NCBI GenBank assembly: GCA_033063855.1
Contig: CP093830.1
Coordinates: 6,510,854 to 6,574,853, forward strand
Direction of reading: 5' to 3'
Length of the DNA: 64,000 bases
DNA from: Smittia aterrima
Lineage: Eukaryota; Arthropoda; Insecta; Diptera; Chironomidae
A program made the translations under genes and the position numbers. This document shows positions 1 to 12,871 of this stretch, piece after piece. Position 1 is the first letter of the stretch; every line of letters begins with the position of its first letter. The notes beneath the pieces are model-generated. The model was not told where the DNA came from. It worked only from the letters and a program-made list of their open reading frames with translations, and searched no databases.

Positions 1-17
1 TTTCAAACATTTTTCAG

Positions 18-1193
18 TGTAAAGAAAATGCTGATTGCTGTAGCAAAGCTTGTCTTACCGACTCTCACAAATGCACCGTTAGCTACGGACCGGGAATTGC
101 ACTGCTCCCTTCACCGCCTAAATCAACCACAGCGAGTTCTCTAGATAATCGTTTTGGAAACGAAGGAGGGAACTGCCGTCAAGACGGTGATAATGTAAGA
201 CTTCGATTAACATTCGCAGACCTCAATCTCAAAACCGTTTTCAGTGTCAAATGGGTATCGAATGTTGTTCTGGAGAATGCTTCACTCCATCACGAAGATG
301 TATAAGACGGAATGAGAATCAAATAAACAATTCCGGGGGATTCCAAGGTCAGCCAGGGGCGGCATCGCAATCAACATGCGGCCGAGAAAATCAACAAGTG
401 AGTTTTGACCTTCTTTGAACGTACACATGATGATGTCGTCGTAAGTCTTTTAAAGTCGAAATTGCTTTCGGTGAACTCTACTTTCCAAAATCTCCTTATC
501 AGCTACATTGTTTGTCAACGTGAGTTGCTTAGGAACGTGACGATACTCAAATCATTTCCGAGTAGAAATTCGTTCTATTTAAATTTCAATCTTATACGCA
601 AATCCATTTGTTTTCTCGAAGGCAACGATTGCAAAAAAAAGGTCCTTAACTCAATGGAAACATTATTATTTCGCTTGGTTTGACATTTTTATAAAGTAGC
701 GATGTGCAGAGTCATCACCAACTCGGCTGATGACATCGAAACGGACCGGCTTAGACGAGAAGAAAATGGAAATTGGATTTTTATTGATAAAATTATATTC
801 ATGATGATTATGATCTCTTTTTTATGTCGAACCCTTATGAAATCTTTTTCAGTGCTCGCCCTCACAGAACTGTTGCACGTTTTTCAGCTGCGAAGGCAAT
901 ATTTGTCGGGACAATTCACTGCTGATCTTAGGAACTGAAACCCTTGGATTCAATCCTAGTAGCAACAATCTGACTAATCGCTTCGGCGAAGAAGAGAACG
1001 CAACGAACCAAACTGAAGTGACAGCCGCTCCAGCAAATGTCAAATGTGCGGAAATTGGATCAAAAGTAAGAATAAGATTATCTCCGTTCGACAAAGTAAA
1101 CGAGTTTCTTTCTTCTCTCCACAGTGTTACAAAGAGTCCGATTGCTGTCAGAATCTTAAATGCCACGGATTTCTTCATAAATGTGTCACTTGA
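18..1193 (+). CDS. Tandem cystine-knot (knottin) repeat protein, 3' part
   Basis: Four exons at 18-194, 245-397, 853-1065 and 1125-1193 (TGA 1191-1193). Each starts after a pyrimidine-rich AG and, except the last, ends at a GTAAGA or GTGAGT donor; all junctions are phase 0. The spliced protein (about 203 residues visible) carries repeated six-cysteine modules of the form C-x6-C-x5-CC-x3/4-C-x4/6-C, the inhibitor cystine knot spacing. One module is split at the left edge, and three more are complete when exons are joined. Modules are separated by Ser/Thr/Asn-rich linkers containing a repeated DNRFGNE or TNRFGEE motif. Every intron falls between cysteine 1 and cysteine 2, so each exon holds the end of one module and the start of the next. 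The signal peptide and earlier exons must lie left of the window. Secretion and function (protease inhibition, channel binding, structural) are inferred from the fold only; I do not recognise a named orthologue. Confidence 0.8.
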
Positions 1194-1303
1194 GTAAGTC
1201 TTGTAACTTGGGTTGAAGGGTTTAACGTATCATTTCATTCATTTCTGATACAAGTCTATTGACGCAGCTCAAAGATAAACTTTCACAGACATCTAGTTGA
1301 AGA

Positions 1304-1309
1304 AATAAA
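1304..1309 (+). terminator. Polyadenylation signal of the knottin-repeat gene
   Basis: A canonical AATAAA lies 111 bases after the TGA stop at 1191-1193. It is the first such hexamer downstream on the + strand. The assignment is by position only. Confidence 0.45.
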
Positions 1310-1548
1310 GATTTTCTGTACTTACCTTTAGATTTTTCTCTGTCACATTGAACTTTTTCTCCTCAACGAACACTGAGAAGTGTAAAAAATCTGTTTTCGA
1401 TTTTAATTCCGCTCGTCGCTCTGATGCTGCTGCAGCAGTAAATCATCGGAAAACTTTTATCTAAACAGTTGGGAAAACGATATAAAACTTTTATGAATTC
1501 AATAGCGTGAAATTGGCTTTTCTCTCGTGTCGTTTGCAATGGCGTGTT

Positions 1549-1568
1549 AGAGAGAGATGTCTCTCTCT
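1549..1568. repeat. Perfect GA/TC hairpin, 9-bp arms
   Basis: AGAGAGAGA and TCTCTCTCT are separated by TG. The element is self-complementary and is also a GA repeat, which in flies can bind GAGA-type factors. No further role is visible. Confidence 0.5.
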
Positions 1569-4500
1569 TCCTGTCTGAAAGGGTTCATTGCAGTTCGAGA
1601 AGATGTAAGTAGAAGGCAAGATAGTTAGCAGCATCATTAAGCGACTTGACCAAACTTCCCCAACGAGTTTCTGTTTATTGTACGATGAATATTTGAAACA
1701 TCATAAAAAGGGAAATATTGCTAGAAGCTGTTTGGGAGGCTGAATGGATATTTTTATGACACAATCTGACTTTAACGACGATGTTCGTCATGTACTTTCA
1801 GCAGTAACAAATTGATTTTAGATTTGATGTGATCATTTTTGTGAGAACGAATCAATTTCAAGCAGATGCTTTTACAACAAGAACGACTGCGGAATTTTTG
1901 TTTTTTATTCTGTTGACTCATTCTGCACAATCCACTCAAACAAAATTCCAACGAAAAGAGATTTGTTTTGCATTCGTTAGAGAATTCCGAAATCTCTTTT
2001 CCTTGCCGAGCCATTAACAAACCCTCGAAACTCTTGTTGTTCTCGGTCTCGTTGTCCCATCACCACAAACGAGCTGTTGTTATGATGTTGCGGTATTTTT
2101 CGAGCAGTAATTTCACGTTTAATGTTGCAATCGTTGAATTGTTTCGGGTGAATCGCAGAGTGTTATCGTTACGCTTATTCCCAGAAGATAATTTCAACCG
2201 GACTTCCTCATTTTTGTTGCTATGAAATTTGCAGCAACCAGAGCCCCTTGCGGCAAGACTTTGATAAATAAAACTCATTCTGAGTGTTTCGTCGGTGGTT
2301 GCAAAAAATAATCTGAAGCAATATCGGGAAACGAGTTTGAAATTTGCGTCATGAGATCAACAAAACGTTCTGAAGTCTCTGCGAGATTAATTTAAAACTT
2401 CAAGTACATCTCCTCGTACCTTTGACGTAGCTCTTGAATAGTTTAATTAAAAATTGATTTTTTTCTCAATCAACTCTTGAGAGTTTCCAATTAAATTATT
2501 GAAACTTTCTGAAAGCGACACTTGCATAAATTTATTTCGCAATCGAATCAGAAAGTCTTAGAATACTTTTAAACGAAGCAGATCCCTTCATTCGAATTCA
2601 ATCAAAATGATAACTCGATACGTTTCCTAAAAGGAAAGGCTCCAAACTCAACAAGCCTACCTACAATGACATACAAATTCAACTTCATTAGCCTATCGTT
2701 TGTTGTCGGAATGAATATCTCCAAGTTATCTCCAAGAAGATGAAACTCAATAAAGCTAAATTTCATTGTTACACGAATTGACTCACTCAGCATCTTGCTT
2801 TCAATTTCAAACCCTTCTAAGAACACTTCTCATGATTGAGACAGAAATTTTCCTTAAAAGCTCTTCGAATGGAGGAAAAATGTAAATTCCTTGGTAGTTG
2901 TGCATTTTCTCAATTGCATTAGGTTCATTTCAAGTTTGATTGAGAACAGGAAAAGTTTGGTTTTCAAGGAAATGTTTTTGTCTCTAGAAACCGCTCTGTC
3001 TTCATTAACCTGTGAGAGGAAGAGATTCTTGTAAAGTTTTCTTTGATAATTACACGAAGAAGTTGAAGTTCTCCGGTGTCTGTTTCTGTTTTACTTGCAG
3101 CATGAAGTTTGAAAAGGAAACCTCAACGAAAGCAAATCCGTTCGCAATTAAGTTGTAAAGCTTTGCTCACTGAATCCATTTCAAATGTGAAATGAAGAAA
3201 AAACTTCTAAATTGACATTTGAAAATCGATTCTCGAATGCTGATAAAGAACTTGACCTCGTCGATTGAAGGAGCACGAACAGTGCACGAAAGTAAACTTT
3301 CAAACTAAGTTGAATGTGTAGTTGCAGTTGGGGAAACATGCTAAGGTTGCTCAAAAAGTTTTGCATTGCCTTGTTGACATGGAGAAGACGACTTCTTCAC
3401 GATGTTAACTCTTTTTACTTTGGCAGCAACATTTCGATGAAGTTGACTTCTGTTATTCCGTTGAAACTTTCTCATCGAATCGAGACTTGACAAGCAAGTG
3501 GTTGTTGTGTTGTTTGGAAGGGATTCGCGAGATTTTCCACTGCGCATGTCGCTTCATAGCATTTTCCATCAGACAAACCTCCTTCGGTCGGTGGATTTGA
3601 TCGTAACATCAAAAGAATGTGCAACAAATCAGTTTTGAAATTTCAGTTAGTCGTTGAACATCGTCGCGATGAGAAGGTTGCTGAACAGCGGCTAAGTTGT
3701 AGCTCTATAAGAAGTTCATTCAGTTCTTGTCGACTGAGTTGTGAAGTTGTGAATTTAAAAACTCTCTCGAATAAATGAAAAATTTCCTTTTCACAGTTTT
3801 GAGCAAAGTTTCTACCGAATAACACTTTTTGATGAAAATCAAACCCCTTTGTCCCAAAGCTCATCAATCCAAAATAAATAAGTTTAATCATTGTCATTTT
3901 CATTCGTCGAGGATCAAATTTCTCACGTTAAACCGAGCACGAAGCATTGATTGTGAATTGTGTAGAGCGTGCAAGTGTTGAACTGTTGTTTGATTAAACC
4001 ATAAAAATGGATAATAAAGCTCCTCTCGAATGGTGAAAGTACAAAATTGATTTTGCTATTGAATAAAAAAAAACTTCTCAATAGCTTTTGTGCAACAAAA
4101 GCAACATAGAGTGAGAGAGATTGTGCCTGAGTGCGGCGAGGCATAGTGAAGAAGGATATAAAAAATTTAATCGTTCGCTAGCTGTAGAAACAAGAAATTG
4201 TGAAAAATGAAAATATCTTCGTCTATGAATTCCATTCTTTCTCGTGTTACACAATAAAATAAAAGAAAAATGAGAGAATAACATGATTTAGTGAATGAAG
4301 TACATTATATTCTTGATTATAACTCGACGATGGAGAGAGACTTTTGAAGTGAAAAATCCTGGCGAAGCAGAAAAGAAAATTTATAAAGTTTTCCATCGCT
4401 TGAAAGCAATGTGAGGATAATGGAAAGGTACATAATAAAATTATGATAACGTTTGCTATTATATCCACGGGAAGACGAGAAAAATCTCGTTCTACAGAAA

Positions 4501-7500
4501 TATTTTAAAGTTTCTAGACTGAACGTTGTCCTACTGTCTAATTAACTCAAAATCACGTCGAGCTATCCTCGAGTGCAAACTTAGTCGTCTCGTGATTTAT
4601 TGCAGTTTCCTAGCAATTGTCCGTCGTTGAATTGCACGATCAAGCTTAAATCAACATAATTATGTTTCCGCATGTTGATTCAACGCTGTTGGATGAATTT
4701 ATTTTATTTCTCTTACGTTTCGAGCACTTCCAGAGCACTCAACAAGATTTGAGAAAATGATAAAAACCTTAGAAAGAAACGAAGCCTGATGAATTTTAAC
4801 AGAAAGTTTTTTGCAGCGGCTTTCGTATCAACCCAAAAGAGAATTACCTGCTTGAGACTTCCAACCGCTTTGCAAGCGAAAGCAAAAGAGGCAAAGAAAA
4901 GTTTTCCACTTTGAAATTCATAAGAAAATTCTTAGCTTTGATCTTTTTCGAGTCTGAACTTTTAATCATTTAATTTTCAAACTCTTTTGCGCGCCTACCT
5001 TAGCGGATTCCATCTCTTTCTGTTTATTTATGTCTCGGCTTTCGTTGGGTGGCTGAATTTTAATTTTATTAGATTATACTTAATGTTTTGTAGCTCGGTG
5101 ATAAAATGTTGAAGCAAGAGGGAACAAGAAGCGGGCGCAAAATAATGAAACAAAAAATATCCATAAAAATGCAAATCAGGTGCTTTCGAAATAGATCGAC
5201 GAGATTGGTATGGAAACTAAACGCGAAAATTCTGGGGCTGCGTTGCTGTTGCGTCAAAGGTGCCATTCGAGAATCAAAGAGCGCTTTCGTGCGTATATAA
5301 TTAATAATTAGAAAGCTTCGCCTCTCGCCACGGCTAGAAAAGTAACTTTAGTAATGGAAAAAGTTTTCCAACATTAAGATGTTTACTGCAGCAATGTGAG
5401 AAAGACGAACAACTTTGGTGCGAAAAAAAGTTTCAAGTCGATTGCGAAAACTCTTTCGAAACAATCCTCTGATATTTTTATATCTCGTTCGCATGCTTCT
5501 CGTAAAAAACTGTCATGAGAGCGAGTTACTCGCACACAAATGTTTAATTAAAATTTTACAAACTCAAATAATTTTTGGTTCTGTCGCAGAGAAGTTGAAT
5601 TTAAAATTAATAAATTTACAGCGAGCGAGAGAGAGTGGAAATGTTTGTGACACTGTCACGGATGAGATAACAGCGAAATTGAAATGAAGGGAAGCTCCTG
5701 ATCTCGTTGTGGCCTCGATCAAACTTCCAAGTCCTGAATCTATTTGAGTTATCCTTGAAATTATTCCAATAAGCCTCCTCGAAATAAATAAAGCTAAGGT
5801 CAAACACATTGGGCGAGGCTAGGACTCAAGGGATAAGCTTGGCCAGGTTGAGCTTCAAACATAATTACATTTCACACTGATCTGAATCAAATTTGAAGAG
5901 GACGACATTTCGATATCAACGTTCGTGGTAAATTTATAAAATAAATATTCGTAAATGGAGAGAAAATCGATGATGGCCTAAAAATAAATGCTAACGTCTC
6001 AGCTTCACCCGCAAAATCCCAAAATAACATGTGGATAGAAAAGAGAATACTTACTCCACCTTATCTTGAGCCTTTTACTTCATCCTGACCCGGACGAATC
6101 AATAAATCTTTTAATTACTTTTCTACGAAAATGAGATTTTCCGCTCGAAGCTTGTGAGTGTGTGTTTGTTCGAGCCCGTCAAGCGGAGTGTAATGAAAGA
6201 AAAATGAGTCAGTTCAGGAGGATGGAACAAGGTGGAGTGGAGGAAATTGAAGCCGCAATTTTGTAGTGACAAGATTCAATTATTCCACCGAAGCAAATTG
6301 AAAAATCAATTTCCAATATAGATTTTCCACGCTCAACACGATAGAGCTGACAAATTTATGCTTTCCTTATTATCATTGAAGTGAAAAATCATTTTACCGA
6401 TGCTACCGTCGTCTTCTTAAAAAGCATTTGATTCGATAGAAAATTCGATATCCGCCGATTTTCGCAAACTGTAATTCGCTCCGCTAATGAAATTCTTCTG
6501 TTTGAACGCAATTTGTGGCAGCAGCCGCGCTCTCGCGATGGATTTGCGATGGTTTCTCGCTTTAGCAATTACCTTTATTTCAAATTTCAAACACAAACTC
6601 AATTTCCACTTGGCAGATGAAGGAAAGAAATCATCATGCGAAACCTCAACTTCTAATTATTCATTAGAAATTACATTTTAATTAAAATTCACAAGAGGAA
6701 CATTGTGAAGCCGTTGATGGTTTCATTGTGCGAAACGATTCCTTTTCGAATTTCAGCAGATTTAATGTTTTTTTTTCTTTTCCTCCTTTCACTCACTTTT
6801 CCTATTGTCTCTTAATTTGTCTGATTATTCATGTAACGCGTGATTGTTTCACGGGCACAAAACTTTCATTTATCTTCGTGGTTGAACAAAGAAATCTTCA
6901 ATGCGAGCTTTTGTAAGTTATGTAGCTAATACAAAACAGCGAAGTGATTCCCTCCTGTAGATCTACACTGACTTGTAATGCTGCTGGTGCTTTACATTGT
7001 TTGAAACTTCTTCTTCGTCTTGGGAATTTATGAACTGATAATCTTCGGCATGTTCTAAATTTCTCACGGTAAACATTGAATGTTATGAATTCCGTCTGTG
7101 CGCTGCTTTCGTTTTGTAATCTGCAACATCAAAAGTGAAATCACACATACTCAACAAGGAGTGTGAACGTTCGAGCCTCTAGCTACGAGCTGATGCTAAT
7201 ATTGTAAACGAAAAAGGAGGAAAAGTCTGCGAAAAGTCTCAGCATGAGTGTTTTGAATTTAGCAGTTGGTGGTATCGCAGCTCGTTAAAACTCGTTCACT
7301 CTTGCGACGATAAAAGAAACGAATTTCCATTTCGAGTCGACATGAAAAGCTATTCAAATGAAATTCAACATTGCTTTGCTTCGTTCTATAAGTAAACGTA
7401 ATGAGCAAAGCGTAATTCACACGTTAACATGGATAATTTACGTTCGGAGGTTTCAAATTGAATGTTGAAGACTTCGAATTAAGAGTTTCGTACGAGAATT

Positions 7501-10500
7501 TCGTTTCACAAATTGAAGCGATAAGCAAAAGCTGTAGATTGTCAAGGTTAAAGAGATGGGATTATGTTGATACTGTCAAGTTGAACTTTCTTTTCGCACA
7601 GCCGAACAAATGACTGTGCTCGTTATCAATGAGCTTCGATCGGGACTCGATTCGAGCTCCTTAACTGCTCCGACTCACGAACGGATACTTCCGACGAAGT
7701 TTCCTTTACATCCCTGAGTAGTTTCTTTTTTTTCAATAAGCTCTACCGAAGACATTTCTCTGTCCTGCTATTCTCGCAACCTCAATAATGAAGAGGAAGA
7801 GACAGAAATGTCTGACACACCTGCTAGTCGCCTGAGTAAATTGAGGGTGAAATAGAACGGCTTTATTTTTATCTCATTTCAAAAGCCTCTTGCTTAAAGC
7901 CATCGCTTCGCAGTTGTTTGTTCGGTAAATCTGCTCCAATTTATTTTCCATCCCACTGTTCAATTACAACAATCGAAGACACAGTCTTAACGTCTCAATT
8001 TGGATCTAACAAATTTACAACATAAATAAATAAATTTGATGGATTTCGCTTCGATGGATGAAAATTTCAATTGCAAATTAATGGAGAGCGACGAGACTCA
8101 AGTTGACAAAAAATCGATTGTTGGTCATTGAAATTTGTGCTCGTGAATTGTCATTTCTTCCAACAGGTTTTTTATTTCTTTTATTTCTTTCCGTCGTTCA
8201 CAGATTGTAGGGCCACAGCTCACAATTGAAAGAAAAAACCGTAAATAAATTATTTCTCTTTAACAAGCAGAAGAATCATTGTTTGCTTTAAATTAAAATA
8301 TTCTTGAATCCATTTTGAGTTCGAAGCAAAAACGAATAAACATTGTCAACGGCAGCGTTAATTAAATTCATTGGAGTTGAAACTTGAGCCTCCATTCGAG
8401 AACGAAACTTGATCTAAAGCGTTTTCAACGCAAAATGAAGCTTCTAGGCGAGAAATTGATTTGTAAATGTTTCAATTGTTGTGTCGTCGCTCAAGTCACA
8501 GAAACCTGAAATTCGAATGCGCAATGAACATGACACGACGATTAAATGTTATTATCGAACACTCTCGAGGGCAGCAAGACCTGCTAGCTATTCGTGACGG
8601 TGCATTCATTGAATTTTATTGCTAGCAATTAAATAATTTTCCCCCAACTGCCCTCGCTTATCGCCATTCAAGAACTTTTATTTTTATTGCTTTAACTTTT
8701 TAAACTCTCGCCTTTTATCACTTTAAAAGCTGCAAAGCGGCTAATCTTACTTTTCAGTTTTTATATGCTCGTAACATTTCTCTGATTGCAGAGGCGAAGG
8801 TCATAAGCAAAGTGTTGCACTTAATGATTTTTAAAAATTGAAACTTTCATGACTGAGCTCGAGGTAGTAATTTGCAAATGGCTTGCTGCCTTCTTTAGAT
8901 TGCATGAGGCTAGCAAAGTCATGCAAAATTCAAGTCTCATGTTCAGCAAAAGTTGAATCGATTCAGAGTTTGAAATAAACTTGAATTCTTTAAGCAAACA
9001 AGAAGAATGAGAATTTTGCTGTTTGTGATAGACGTTTGAGGAATGCGATTCGAGTGGTGGAAGAATAAATATCTTGATAATCTTCTTTGAATACCAAATT
9101 CCTGTGATTGAATTCAATCCTTGCTGCATTACGTCAAGTGAGAAAACTCTGAAGGCGAAAGTAAAAGCAAAGAATTCAGAAATTCAAATCCACACAATTT
9201 TTTTTTGTTGTTAAGCTTGTAGCGAGCTCAAGAAGCTATTCAAGACTTTTGCGTCTCTCATGATGAAAGGAAACTGCAGTTTCCTCGAAAGTTTCGTTCT
9301 ATCTTCGTTAGAGTGGAATTTTAATAAAGAACGAGAATACCTCTCGAATAAATGTTGCGTCAATCGATTCCACAGCCAATGATAAGTTTTCTCTTCGCTT
9401 TCCATCAATAGATTCTATCAATCTCTGTCAATAAAGTCACAAGTCGAACTTAAAAATTCCTCGGTTTTTTTTCAGTTTCCAACAAGACTACAAGTTGTGA
9501 AATGTTTATGAAAACATTTTCGATATGCTCGAATACAGCGATCGCTTTCCATCATGTTGACTTCATAAATTTTACAGCCGACAAAATCGATGATTGCTTT
9601 CACGTTGAGTGTAATCCCAAAGCCAACCGACGAGCGTATTGAAAATTTATCAATCTAAAATTAAATTGTATTAAAGCTACGCTTAACTCCTCTCACGAGA
9701 GCTTATATAAATAATGTATGTACACCTTCGTTTCATCAGAATGTTGAGCAGATATTTTCGCCAAATTAACCCACAACCCTCTTCAAGTTGCTCGAATAAT
9801 ATAAAAGTTGTTTGTGAGCGAGCGAATAATCGATACATTTTTAATATCACCTGCCAGTGACTTCCCTTTCACGATGTGAATAATATTTTTGCTCTCTCTC
9901 TATCTGCCGCATTCATTCCTATTACATAATCAATTTGAAGAGGTATAACGATCTCTGATGTGATAAGGTTGAAAGTCTTCGTAACAAATAGATTATCCTG
10001 CGGAGAATCTTAGCGACGGAAAATCGTGACTTTGTTTAGCTTTCGATTTGCATGAGCTTAGCATGAAGACGGAAGAAATTTATTTATTTCTTCAAGGCTG
10101 AATAGAATGTTGATTTAGAAAGGAGATCTCCTCGGTTCCTTGTCCTCGCGAAAGTTTGAGAATGATTTTTCGTGCTTCATTTGGTTTATGAATATTTTGA
10201 CGCGTGATGATGATGAAAATTTTTCTCTCTTCATTTTCGTTAATTTTCCTCGCTCAGGGCATTGGGTAATCAGTCGACAGCCTAAATCTTCATCATTTGC
10301 GAGAAAATATTTTGTAATTCGATTCACGTTTAAACTTCGCTAAGTTGTGATTATGGAATTTCGATTGGAAAGCTCTCAGAAATGTTTGTAAAATATGTAA
10401 AGCTCGCTCGGAGATTGATCGAAGGTTTCCTAATGCCTCAACGTAATTTAAGGACGTTACCAAAACGAGCTTCATTGTGAATGCTCAGCACATGATTTTG

Positions 10501-12529
10501 AAAAGTGAAACTATTCTCTCGTCTTATCTATCATCAGCTTTCTTGAGCCTAATCGAGCAAACGTAATTAGGCTTTTCTTTAACACTTTAATCCTCAAATT
10601 GAGGTTCATAGATGACGAAAGGAATCATGAAGATTGCTTGTTTTGCATTTTTCACTCAATTTCGGTTTGAGCTTCTTCTCAGTGTAATCGATTAGGAAAA
10701 AGATTTGTTTGCTCACTTTTATCATTTGTTTGTTCATTCTCCTATCAAAGCACCTTGCAGGCTTAGGCTCTATTCCTTTTCCTCTCGAGAAAGAAAAAGC
10801 ATCTTACCAATTGTCTTCTTTGAAAGGGTTCATTAACTTTCTCCTATCTTCCCCTGTGATTTATTAATGAGCACTTATTGCTCTTCTCCCTGGAACTCTA
10901 GACTGGGATGTAGTCGATTTATATTCATGACGAAATCGTGTCCCATCTGTACGCGCGGCACTCGTGCATAAATTATGAAACTTTTTTTATTCTCTATTTC
11001 TCTTTTTTCCGTTTGTCTGATCAGATAATAATTCAATTATAAACTCGGAAAGGTGCGACAGGCGATCTCTTAATTTTAATCTCTTTCTCGCGATGGGAAC
11101 CTTTTCCTGGTCGCTTCCGCTGTTTAAGTCGTTATCGAGTCAATGTTGATGTGATTAGCAACTGAAAGTACTCAAACTCCGGCGTCTTATGTTGTTGCGG
11201 GTGGAAACATTTTTTTTATCGTAGCTTGGAAGGAAAGCCAAACTTGCCTTTTTAAATTGACTTAATTTACATTTTTTTACATCGCGATCGGAGACATTTT
11301 AAGAAGATTTAATTAAAACGTCGTCTACCTTGCCCTCTTCTACTGTTGAAAGTCTTGTAGAGAGAGACAAAGGCGTTTTCCTCCGACGAGACTCTCTGCT
11401 GTTTATAACGAGATAAGTACACATTACAAAACTTTCAGCGATTGATGACGTCAAAGGTGGGAATGAAACTTTGCCTAACAAAGTTTTCTTTCAGAAGTTT
11501 TAGGTTGGACTCATGCGACTATAGGAGGGTTGAGAGAGCAGCTGAAAAAGGCTTAAGCTAATATTCTTCGCAGGGAGCATTGAGAAAACTTTCGAGAGTT
11601 TAATGCGGTTTTTAGAATGTTTTCCCTTTCGCTCGAGTCTCGAGAAGTTTTTCTTTTGAAATCATTGAGAAATTTTCCGTGTCAGCAACTCCTTCACTTT
11701 TTTCTCCTCATTTTAATTTAGTTCTGTTCATCCGTCAGCTTAAGATGTATAGAAAAATGTTTGTGGCTTGTGTAACGCTCGGGGATGAGAAAAATAATAT
11801 TTTAATCTACGCCAAGATAAAAGAAGAAGAAGAAAACCTTTCAAGATGTTTGACAAAAAAGGATTAAGACCGACCGAGAAAGTTTCTCTTCAGCTTTTAC
11901 ATGTTGTTCTGTTTTATTTTCCTGACGGATTGTCCTTGCGAGGCGGGTTTGGAAGAGTCGAGGCGAAGTGTGAGCTTAAAATCGATTGAATTTTATTTAT
12001 GAGACAACACTGAAAAGCGCCTTGAGACGTTGGGTGACATGTGGAAAAGAAATTTTCCTTTTTTTATGCCGCGCTGTTGGGTGAAACGAGCACGAAACAT
12101 CGGTAGACATCGAACGGTTTTATTTCTGTCATGATCTTGAATTTCGAAAGGTTTGTTTCTTATCAACTTCGGGGAACATAAAGTTTTATTTATTGCTTCG
12201 TTATGGGTCGTAGAAATCAAGCTTGAAAGCCTTGGAATGTAGTTGACACGAGGTAGAAATTATTCTTGAAAGAAAAACGTGATGACCCCAAAGGAAAATT
12301 CCTAAAAACGAGCATCATCATCAGCTTTTTTGATTGAAAACTTTCGGTCCTCGTTGGGTTGATGAAGTCACCTTATTAGATTATTCAAATTTCTTGGCGT
12401 CAGAACGAAACTTTTTTTCAAGAATCTCATAACAAAATGTGCAGAAACTTTTTTGAAAATTTACTTTTCCTCTTCGTCACTCATGGAAAAATTTCTCATT
12501 CTCGTCATATTTTTCTTCTTTCTCCGTAG

Positions 12530-12871
12530 ATCTATTTGACTTTATCCTAAGAGCTTCGACGAACAAGGAGAAAATTATTCAAGAACTCAGCAAACGTCGT
12601 GAGATATTAACGCAGAAAGTTTCCACCGCATTTGAATCCGAAATTGTCTCCATCGCGATAACGACGAGAGTTGAAAAATGGATGAGGAGCCTGGCAGAGG
12701 CGATAAAAGATTTCCAGTAATTTCCATATTAAAATATCATTAAAATAATTGCTGGTGAACGTCATGAGAAATCACCAGTAAGCTAAATCCGAAGAGAACG
12801 AAAGTGATTTACAAACACAGAGAGAAAAGCTTTGAAAGTTCACGAGTCAAGGACAAAATATCGAAGGAAAG
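12530..12871 (+). other. Putative 5' UTR part of mAChR-B exon 1
   Basis: A strong pyrimidine tract ending in CCGTAG stops at 12529, and the next good donor is GTAAGT at 12967. The stretch between contains a short upstream ORF (ATG near 12679) before the proposed start codon at 12872. If the acceptor is real, there is a further 5' non-coding exon somewhere in 1.2-12.5 kb. This is inference from splice signals only. Confidence 0.4.

Larger units (their letters stand above)
1194..12529. other. Long non-coding stretch between knottin gene and mAChR-B
   Basis: About 11 kb with no ORF that I can tie to a family and no convincing exon pair. Short ORFs of 60-100 codons occur on both strands, as expected by chance in AT-rich DNA. 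It contains a 9-bp-arm GA/TC hairpin (1549-1568) and an imperfect hairpin (7750-7813). It is probably the upstream regulatory region, and perhaps a 5' intron, of the muscarinic receptor gene: a good splice acceptor ends at 12529. I see no tRNA, known miRNA or transposon protein in it. Confidence 0.5.
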
